Shown here piece by piece: positions 1 through 9,400 of a DNA stretch of 12,390 nt (position 1 is the stretch's first letter; each line of letters starts with the position of its first letter). The stretch covers positions 161,737 through 174,126 of the forward strand of contig MU646312.1 in the NCBI GenBank assembly GCA_026770585.1. The letters are read 5' to 3'. The notes beneath the pieces were generated by a model that worked only from the letters and a program-made list of their open reading frames with translations, ran no database searches and had not been told where the DNA came from. The DNA is from Baffinella frigidus (taxonomy: Eukaryota; Cryptophyceae; Cryptomonadales; Baffinellaceae). Position numbers and translations under genes: made by a program.

Positions 1-80
<80 letters not shown>
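1..80. repeat. (AT)n microsatellite
   Basis: Forty uninterrupted AT units open the window. Such a tract often marks a contig edge or an assembly break. It runs straight into the intron flank of the first DDT exon copy. Confidence 0.95.
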
Positions 81-84
<4 letters not shown>

Positions 85-106
85 GTGCATAACCCTCCTC
101 TCCCAG

Positions 107-156
107 GTGGGTCAAGATGGCGATGGCGGACAAGATCGGCGCGCTGCAGTTCCTCT
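107..156 (+). pseudogene. 3'-truncated copy of the DDT exon (first)
   Basis: After a CCCAG acceptor the sequence encodes WVKMAMADKIGALQFL, matching the start of the intact exon at 403 (WVKMPMAGKIGALQFL). Four codons differ silently and two by replacement (P/A, G/D). The copy stops after TTCCTC, exactly where a (CT)n tract begins, so CDELLC and the donor are missing. The upstream flank, CATGTGCATAACCCTC, also matches the flank of the intact exon, so the duplicated unit included the intron end. Confidence 0.8.
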
Positions 157-169
157 CTCTCTCTCTCCC

Positions 170-208
<39 letters not shown>
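151..208. repeat. (CT)n microsatellite
   Basis: CT repeats start inside the truncated exon copy and continue to the next intron-end duplicate. The junction TTCCTC followed by CTCTCT shows that the tract replaced or expanded from exon sequence. Confidence 0.9.
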
Positions 209-212
<4 letters not shown>

Positions 213-241
213 ACATGGATAACCCTCATTTCTCCCTGCAG

Positions 242-277
242 GTGGGTGAAGATGCCGATGGCTGGAAAGATCGGCGC
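242..277 (+). pseudogene. 3'-truncated copy of the DDT exon (second)
   Basis: It follows CTCCCTGCAG and encodes WVKMPMAGKIGA with one silent change from the exon at 403, then breaks off into an AT/AC/TG microsatellite. It retains the acceptor and lacks the donor, like the copy at 107. Confidence 0.8.
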
Positions 278-372
278 TATATACATATACGTATATATAT
301 ATGTACATATGTGTATATGTATGTGAATATGTATATGTATATGTATATATACATACATATTATATACATACA
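278..372. repeat. AT/GT-rich simple repeat
   Basis: Mixed TATA, GTATAT and ACATAC units fill the space between the second and third DDT exon copies. Confidence 0.85.
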
Positions 373-402
373 CATGTGCATAACCCTCATCTCTCCCTGC
401 AG

Positions 403-471
403 GTGGGTGAAGATGCCGATGGCGGGAAAGATCGGCGCCCTCCAATTCCTCTGCGACGAGTTGCTCTGCAG
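403..471 (+). CDS. Exon 1 of the model: DDT-domain first helices
   Basis: This is the intact member of three copies. The acceptor is CTCCCTGCAG and the donor is TGCAG then GTTTCG. One base completes a codon, then 22 codons read WVKMPMAGKIGALQFLCDEL plus LC, and two bases (AG) remain, which the C at 1650 completes to Ser. The K-I-x-x-L-Q-F-L-C-D-E-L-L pattern is typical of the first helices of DDT domains, found in ISWI-associated and plant DDT-PHD proteins and used for binding ISWI-type ATPases or chromatin. The true N-terminus is upstream and not seen. I am confident it is coding and fairly confident of DDT. Confidence 0.78.
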
Positions 472-3400
472 GTTTCGAGCCCCCCTTCCTTCTTTCTAAA
501 AAAGAATACAACAACGATTTGACCATTGTTTCATTTTTTTGTGGCCACCAGATGTGGAGACCGCTCTACCCACACGGTGGACTCCGGGCCTTTCATCACA
601 AGTCAACTCGCCCATGGGCAATTAACTTAATGGATTTTCTAGTGCAAATTTGGTCACGTTATACGCTAAATCTAGCGTAGTCGAAACCTTCGTAGTCCAC
701 CGAGTGGTATTGTCGAAATGGGCTTCGCGCGGAATCGAGGTCAGGTCAGGAAATCAGGAAATTTTCCAAAAAATGGACTTTTATGCCATCTTAGGCATGG
801 TTTTTATCTCAAAATAGCATCTCCCACCCACAAGATGACACAAAAAGGCAAAAAAATGGGGAAATGTTGCTGACCTGACCTCGATTTTTTCCGCGCAGAG
901 CCCATTTCGACAATATGCTTCACACCAAGTTGCCTCATCAAGGACATCCCGTCTGGCGAATCAATTAGGGGGTGCAGTGTGGCAGATCCATTGGGGGGTG
1001 CAGTTTGGTGGATCAATTCGGGGGTGCACCCGTACAAATTCGGGGGTTGAGGGTTCCCTGCTCCACCATCCCTGCCCGGATTAGTCTCCTCTCTCTCCTC
1101 TCTCTCCTCTCTCTCTCCCCCCCTCTCCCTCTCCCTCTCTCTCCCCTCTCCCCCTCTCTCACTCTCTCTCTCTCTCCCCCTCCCCCTCCCCTCCGCCAGC
1201 CTGCCGGCGGGGCGCGCCCGTCGTCTGCGAACAACCAAGGGCCGTTTCAGTCAACTCTCGCGGCGCTTTCGTGTGCCTCCCTCCTAGTGCCTGCGAACAA
1301 CGGTAAAAGTTGACGAATGCCACGGTACTAAACCGTCCACTTTTGCCTTCGTTTGCAGCTGGTACCACACCGTCGACTTTTGCACTAAACCGTCAACTTT
1401 TGCATGAAACCGTCAACTTTTGGCGCTCGTTCGCAGCCCGCTGGTGAAGAACTTGATCGACGACCGGGAGGCCCTCATGAGCACCTGCATCAAAAGTGGA
1501 CGATCCAGCGCAAAAGTGGACGATTTATTTTTAGCGCAAAAGTGGACGGTTTAGTACCAGCATTCGTCAACTTTCGACCTAAAACGTCCACTTTTACACG
1601 AAATCGTCAACTTTTGCACTAAATCGTCAACTTTTGCCTTTGTTCGCAGCCCGCTGGTGAAGAACTTGATCGACGATCGGGAGGCGCTTATGAGCACCTG
1701 CATCGAACAGGTCCGATTAACCCTAACCCCCCAAAACCCTAAACCCTTAATTCAGACACCCAAAGGCTCCAATCCCCTTAAGTTGTCCCCGCCACCTCCA
1801 ATTCCCAACAACTTAAGGCACGACGCGCCACCTTTGGAATGCAAAACCGCGTCGGTTGGCTCGTAAAAAAAACAGCTGTACGCCTACAACTGTTTTTAAC
1901 GCTTACAACTGTTTATAACGCTGGACGTGATCGACGATCGGGAGGCCTTCATGAGCACCTGCATCGAACAGGTCCGAGAATCCCTCCGTTTATGGTTTAG
2001 GGTTCAGGGTTTAGGGTTTAGGGCACAGGGTTTAGGGATTACGTGCATCGAAAAGGCCCGTTACTCCCACCGTTACTCCTGGTAACGGCCACTGTGTAAC
2101 GGCCACTGTGTAACGGCCGCCGTCGATCCTTCTTCTCCTCTATAGTTCTCTCGAGCCCTACATTGAGTGATCCAATAGTCCACGCACATCATACCAGACC
2201 CGCCTCAGCATCCTCTGAACACCCTCGGAGGATGACACGTTCAGCCACTCCTCGGTTCGTCAGTCCTTCTGTCTCCTTTGTGTCTAGCATGTATGTACAT
2301 AAATTGAACGTACGTAACGCCACAACGTTTGACAGCGCTACTCCTACTAACGCTCCACGCGCGCTCCAAAATCTAAACCCCACACCTCACACCAGGAAAC
2401 CCAAGAAGTCACCGAGCGGAAGCGCCTGATCGACAAGCGCAACGCACCGCCCGCCCCCGCCCCGCCCCCGCCCCCACCCGTCGCGCACGCGCATGCTGGT
2501 GAACCCCACACCCCAAACCAGGGCTTTGGGGTTTCAGGGTTTCAGGGTTTGTAGGGGTTTCAGGTGTTTTGGGGATCAAGCGCAACGCCCCGCTTGCCCC
2601 CGCCCCCGCCCGACGCGCACGCGCATGCTGGTAAATCCCAAAACCCAAGGGTTGATGCCTTGAGCGTAGGGTATAGGGTGCGCTTGTGGGGCCCCGCTGT
2701 GGGGCCCCGCCCCCCTCCGACCCGCCCCCGCCCCCGCCCCTCGCGCACGCGCATGCTGGTAACACCCACCCCCCCAGGGTGGAGGCCTGCGCGTAGGGGT
2801 TAGGGTTCAGGACTTGCGCTTAGGGTTCAGGGTTCGTTGTGAAGGTCTTAGGGCTTGGGGTGTAGCGGTGTAGCGGTGTAGCGGTGTAGCGGTGTAGCGG
2901 TGTAGGGATGTAGGGATGTAGGGATGTAGGGATGTAGGGATGTAGGGTGTAGGGAGTGCTATCCCTAGCGCCCCACCCGCCCCCGCCCCCCTCCGCCCCC
3001 GCCCCCGCCCCCGCCCCTCGCTCGCGCGCATGCTGGTAACACCCACGCCCCAAGGGTTGAGGCCTTGCGCGTAAGGTTGAGGGAGGGGCATCCCTGGCGC
3101 GCCACCCGCCCCCGCCCCGCCCCCGCCCGTCGCTCATGCCGGTGTCCATGCCGGTAAATGCGGAACCCAACCTCTGTCTTTATCTCAGAAAACGAGTTCT
3201 AAAACTCGTTTTCTTAAGTCAATCCCCTTACAATTTTGTCAACTTATGCGGAGAGTAAAGAATAAGTTGACGAATTTGTAGGGGAATTGACTTAAGAAAA
3301 CGAGTTTTAGAACTCGTTTTCTGAGATAAGTCTGGAAAAGCCAACCTGACCACCCATGCATGACCCCGCCCCGCCCCCGCCCCTCGCGCCTCATGCTGGT

Positions 3401-6400
3401 AAACCTCACCTTGGGGTTTCAGGGTTTCAAAAAATTAGGTTTTTTAGGGGGTTTAGGGATCAAGGGTTTTGGGGTTTTGAACCCCGCCTTGCCCCCCCCC
3501 CCGCCTGCTGGTAAACCCTAAACCCCGAACCCTACGTGGCAAACCCGAACCCCCAAACCCCAAACCCTAAACCTTGACCCCTACAACAGGAGGGCCGTCT
3601 GTGGGGATGCCGGGGTGGGGGTTCAACCATTTGGGGCATTGGGGAGGCACCGCGGCGGGGGCGCTTGGGGTGCCACTCCCAAACCCCTAAACCCTGAATA
3701 ATGCGCCCTAAGCCCTTCACCACGAACCGGACACCCTAAGCTCAAGCCCTAAACCATGCTCGCACAACCCAAAACACTCAACCCTAAACGGGGGTTAGGG
3801 TGGAGGGTGGAGGGGGTTAGGGTGTAGGGTTGAGGGGTTAGGGTGTAGGGTTGAGGGAGTCAGGTGGGATGCCGGGGTGGGGGTTCAACCGTTTGGGGCA
3901 GTGGGGAGGGAGCTCGGGGTACACCCTACACCCTAAGCCCTTTGGGTACCCCCAAAGCCCTGAACCCTGAATAATGCGCCCTCCTGAACCCTAAGCTCAA
4001 AGCTCATGACCCCAGCGTTGAGGGTAGTGGGGCGGCACGGCTGCGGGCGCGCTCGGGGTAACCCCCTCTACACCCTGAACAATGAGAAAACCCCCTGAAT
4101 AATCCTAAACTCTGAACACTCCCAAAATCCTAAACCCGGAACAATCCTACGCGCCAACCATTTGGGGCAGTGGGGAGGGAGCTCGGGGTACACCCTGCAC
4201 CCCAAGCCCTGAGCCACAAGCCCTTCACAACGAACTCGAAACAGTAAGCTCGAATCCCGAACCCTACTCCCTACTCCCAAACCCCTAAACACCAAACCCT
4301 AAACCCTAAACACCAAACCCTACATCAAACCCTCAACGCAAACCCCTACAGGTACCAACAGGGCCGCGGCTCTCTCCGGAATACGACCACCTGTTCGTGC
4401 GGGAAGATGGGGTGGATGACCTCGAGAGCGACATGTGCTATCTTAGCGGTGGACTTCGTGCTATGGTACACCGACGTCGAGGCTAAGATAGCAAACACCG
4501 CCCTTAAGATAGCACAAAAACGACTATTTTCCGCAAGTTAAATGTGCGCTTTACAAAGCAGGTACCGACTGGGCCGCGGCTGTCTCCGGAGTACGACCAC
4601 CTGTTCGTGCGGGAGGATGGGGTGGACGACCTCGAGAGCGACCCCCTATCTCACCGTGTCACCTAATAGAATCTATTTCGCAAGGCGTCCATCTAAAGGA
4701 TTTCCGGTGCAAATCCCGGTGTTTTAAATCTTAAAAGTACGAAATGGCCCCTGCGCCAAGCCAAATCTGAGATAGCATCGATTAGGCGACGGGTCTGAAT
4801 GTGCGCTTTACAAAGCAGGTACCGACTGGGCCGCGGCTGTCTCCGGAGTACGACCACCTGTTTGTGCGGGAGGATGGGGTGGACGACCTCGAGAGCGACA
4901 TGTGCGACGTCTGCGATATGGTGCGTTGCCACCATGAGCCCTACACCCTACACCCTACACCCTACACCCTACACCCTACACCCTGCACCCTACACCCTAC
5001 ACCATACACTCGTAACCCTAACCCTGGTAGGATAGGGTCGGGTAGGGTAGGGTAGGGTAGGGTGGGGCAGGGCATGGTAGGATGGGGTGGACGACCTCGA
5101 GAGCGACATGTGCGACGTCTGCGACATGGTGCACCCGAAACCCTAAGAGCTCCTGGGGTCTTGGGGTCACACCCTAGGGGCAAGCCAAACCCCAACTTCT
5201 AAAACCTACCCCCGTAACCCGTAACCCTAAACCCTGAACCCTGAACCCTAAATGCTAAACCCGAAGTGCGGCATGGTGCGTACCCGAGCTAGACCGCGAG
5301 TGCCTCTGCACTGCTTCCCTAAACCCTGAACTCTAAACCCTGAACCGTGAATCCTAAACCCGAAACCCGAAACCCGAAACCGAGAGCGACATGTGTGACG
5401 TGTGCGACATGGTTCGTCACCAACACCTAAACCAGAGACCCTGAATCATGCACCCATTTCAACAATTTCATCCCGCCAGGTATTTGTTTTAAATGGTTGG
5501 GAGTTCCCCGAATACATGAAATTTACCACACAATTGGTCACGTCCAGGGCTGGACACGACTGATTTGGCCAATTGTGTAGTAAATTTCGTTGATTCGGGG
5601 AACTCCAAAGCATTTAAATCAAATACCTGGCGGGATTAAATTGTTATCGTGGCCAACAGGTGTGTGAACCACGCAAGAGTGTAGGGCAGAGTGGCCTGCA
5701 GGAGAAATAGTCAGATCTGACTATTTTTTAAGTTCATAAGTGGACATTCTCCCCAGAGAAAAACAAAAAAATCGGAAAGTTGGTACAAATTCCGTGTGAA
5801 CTGACTTGTTTTCCTAGGTCAGCCCTACACTCTTGCGTGGAACCGCTCTAATTGAACCCCGCCGTTCTGGGGGGCACGCTGATGTCGTACATTGGAAAAC
5901 ACTTTTATGGAGGACAGTGCACCCTGTATTGAGGGGGAGGCCCCGCTTGTGGAGGGAAATCACCGTTTCATCACGGCGAAATATTTCAACCCTCCCCAGA
6001 AAATAATTTAACCCTGAACCCTAACTGTCGAATTTTACCAGGGGGGTACGCTGATGTGCTGCGACGGGTGTCCGGCGTCGTACATCGGCAAGTCAGTCGG
6101 GGTCACGAATAACACAATACCAAACAATGCCCAACGTTCACGAGGCTGGTACTAAACCGTCAACGTTTACCATTTTTAATGTTGATTTCGTGGCCAGGGG
6201 GGCACGCTGATGTGCTGCGACGGGTGCCCGGCGTCGTACATCGGGAAGTCGGTCGGGGTCACGGGCAAGAAGATGTCCGACGAAAACGTACAGTGCACCT
6301 ACCCTAACACAGGCTACTGTAACACATACTTACCCTCCACACATACTCCTTCGGCCGGCCCCCGATTTCCCCCTGCAAGGAAGTATGCCTGAAGGGTGGA

Positions 6401-9400
6401 CACCATAACGCATACCTACCCTCCACACATACTCAATCAGTCCGGCCCCGACGGGTATGTGTTAGGGTAGGTCCACTGTACGCACCGAGCCCCCCGCAGC
6501 TGATAAAGAGGCTCTTAGTTAAATGTTTCAACCAAAATTGCATGTTTTGAACAAATCATGGCATGTTTGTACCGTTAAGGGTGAAGGGTGAAGGGTTGTC
6601 CGGCGTCGTGCATCGGGAAGTCGGTCGGGGTCACGGGCAAGAAGATGTCCGACGAAAACGTACGCTGAGAGCCCCCGCAATTGAGTGAAGTGTTGTAGGG
6701 TTCAGGGTTTAGGGATTAGGGTTGCTAGTTTACAACGTGCGATGTGAGCATCAAACATGTAATGTTTTGTACCAGAATGTCGGAGATTTTCCCCGGCGTC
6801 CTACATCGGCAAGTCGGTCGGGGTCGCCGGGAAGAAAATGTCCGACGAAAAACGTACACACCATCCACATCAAAGATGCATGTTTTGTACCAGAATTTTC
6901 CCCCGCGTCCTACATCGGGAAGTCGGTCGGGGTCACCGGCAAGAAGATGTCCGACGAAAGCGCAAATGTGGACGCGCGTTGACTTTACATGAGTTGACTT
7001 AACACGATTTGACTTACGGGGAAGAAAATGTCCGACGAAAACGTACGCGCAGAGCCCCTCTGTTGATTGGACCATTCTGTTTCAAAACATAGAGCGTTTG
7101 CGGTAATTGTTGTCCATTTTGGACGTACGGTTTCCCGGTTTTCCGGTTTTGAAAAGGGACTTATAGGACGTGACAAGGATTTTAAATGGTACCAAGAGGC
7201 GCAATTCTGGTACTATTTAAAATCCTTGTCACGTCCTATAAGTCCCTTTCAAAACCGGAAAACCGGGAAACCGTACGTCCAAAATGGACAATAATTACCG
7301 CAAACGCTCTACCATGTTTTGTACCACTATGGTGAAGTGCGGTACCACTCATTCCTCAACCCTAAACCCTACACCCTACACCCTACACCCTACACCCTAC
7401 ACCCTAAACCCTGAACCCTGTACCCTGAACCCTAAACCCTAAACCCTGAACCCTGTACCCTGAACCCTGAACCCTACACCCTGAACCCTAAACCCCAAAC
7501 CCCGAACCCCAAACCCCAAACCTCAAACTCCAAACCCCAAACCCTAAACCCCAAACCCCAAACTCTAAACCCTACACCCTACACCCGAAACACAGGTAAA
7601 ATGGTTCTGCGAAGAGTGCGTCGTCGGGGGCCAGATCCGCTCCTACAGGTTCACAAACCCTAAACCCTAAACCCCTAAACCCCAAACCCCAAACCCCAAA
7701 CCCCAAACCCTAAACCCTAAACCTTGAATCCTAGACCCTAGACCCTAGACCCCTAGACCCTGCATTTGACCCTTAACCAATGTTTGACCCTTGACCGTAA
7801 ACCCGAAACTCTAAACCCGAAACCCAAAATCCCAAACACCATACCCGAACCCCCACACCGAACACCCGAACCCCAAACCCTAACGCCATCTCGTCCCTTC
7901 ACCCGCGCCCCGACCCTTGCTCGGATAGCGAGGGGGCAAATCATTCGGGCAATTCTGGACAAACTTCCCACTTGAGCAGATTGTCCAGGTACAAATTGGA
8001 CGCGACTGGTACCTGTCGCGTCCAATTTGGGCAATTCGTACCCGATCTGTTTGACCCTCGCTATCCGACCAAGGTTCCACAGCCTGCATTCTGTGCTGGT
8101 GTTTTGCAACCCTAGTGTAAACCCTAAACCCTAAACCCTAAACCCTACATTTCACCCTTGCAAATGACATTTTGTCCTTGACCCTCAACCCTCAACCCTA
8201 CACCCTACATCCTAACTTATAAACCCTAAACCCTAAACCCTTAACCTTAAACCCCAAACCCGAAACCCCAAACCCTAACCCAGGTTCCTCTCGCGCGTCA
8301 CCCCAGCCGTCCTCTGGGCGGGTCTTCCTCCGGTGCCAACCCCTAAACCCTAAACCCTAGAACCTAAACCCTCAACCCAAAACTTTTAACCAAACCCCCA
8401 ACCCAAACCCAAAACACGATCCCCGAAACCCGAAACCCGAAACCTCAAAGCCCCACGATAGTTGACGTGTTTGTCTTTTCCTGGTCAAATTCCGCTCGGT
8501 TCAGCTACCGCCACGGCGCAAAACCTCCCCGGTTCAGCGCTGGCGCACGGCTGTTTCAAAAGTCAACATGCGGCAACCTAACGGGGCCCTCGGCAACTTA
8601 ATGGCAGGTGGCAACTTTCGGCAAGGGAGCGAAAGGCCTGGAGGTGATTTTCGGGTACGGGCGGGTGTTCATCGGGGACTCGAAGAACCTGCTAGCGTAC
8701 TACTCTACGACCGAACAGGTGATGAACCTCCTAAACCCTAAACCCTAAACCCTAAACCCTAAACCCTAATCCCTAAACCCTAAACCCTAAACCCTAAACC
8801 CTAAACCCTAAACCCTCAATCCTAAACCCTGAACCCCAAACCCTATACCCTAAACCCCAAACCCCAAACCCTAAACCCTAGAACCCCAACCCTCATCCCC
8901 AAATCAGGTCGACGCTCTTATCCAGGGGCGAGAATCTTCCACGTTTGGCAAAAGTGGTCACAAACGTGACCACTTTTGCCGCTCCCGAAACAAGTGGACG
9001 CAATCGTTAACGTTTCTGGGTCGTAATCGTCAACTTTTCTCGGAGTTACTCGGAGTTATTGTCAACTTTTCTCAGTATCGTCAACTTTTTCTCAGACGTA
9101 ACCGTCAACTTTTCTCAGACGTACTCGTCAACTTGTCTTCGCAGGTCGACGCACTCATTGCGTGGCTGGAAGCCAACAAGGACGCCGACTCTCCTCCCTC
9201 GGCGCGCAAGGCCGCAAACTCGCTACAAGTCAGTTGTGGGGATGACACCGTGGTACTGTTTTAAATCTCTCTGGTACACCTTATATATCTCTGGTACCAT
9301 CATATACCCTGCACCCTGACCCCTGGCCCCTAAACCCCAAAGCTGACACTAGGTGGATGCGCTGATTGCATGGCTGGAGGCGAACAACCAAACCCCTAAC

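Larger units (their letters stand above)
2575..3510 (+). pseudogene. Six 5'-truncated copies of exon 3 end
   Basis: Copies end at 2630, 2758, 3035, 3153, 3398 and 3510. Most read (C)-rich CCCGCCCC, then TCGCGCACGCGCATGCTG (or a shortened form) followed by GTAA or GTGA, so each preserves a donor. The first (2575-2630) still has AAGCGCAACGCC from the KRNA codons. The later ones are progressively shorter. All lie downstream of the intact exon, and none has an acceptor. Confidence 0.7.

Noticed and set aside
83-522. Plus-strand open frames across the first three DDT copies
   Set aside because: They read through microsatellites and intron ends. Only the short segments 107-156, 242-277 and 403-471 carry the DDT-like sequence, in exon form.
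541-600. Possible extra exon after CCACCAG
   Set aside because: There is an acceptor-like site and partial similarity to 5650-5690, but no donor with matching phase and no protein resemblance.
804-1238. Minus-strand Arg/Glu-rich open frame
   Set aside because: It is the reverse reading of the CT-rich tract and crosses a TIR element; purely compositional.
1353-1364. Ultra-short exon 2 copy TTTGCAGCTGGT
   Set aside because: Only about 11 bases match the acceptor region of exon 2; too short to separate from chance.
2409-3170. Minus-strand open frames with ACARG/HARARRAG-type repeats
   Set aside because: They are the complement of the repeated Pro/Ala-coding C-rich exon 3 ends; no independent coding evidence.
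4938-5009. Regular array as a CRISPR-like locus
   Set aside because: The units are 7 bases with no spacers, and the context is a eukaryotic gene.
6725-7294. Open frames across the hairpin at 7090 on both strands
   Set aside because: The inverted repeat gives matching frames on both strands. They do not resemble a transposase and include decayed exon 6 copies.
8728-8893. CCCTAAA array as a chromosome end
   Set aside because: The array is degenerate, flanked by exons in phase on both sides, and occurs in both orientations through the window. These are interstitial blocks, not a terminal telomere.
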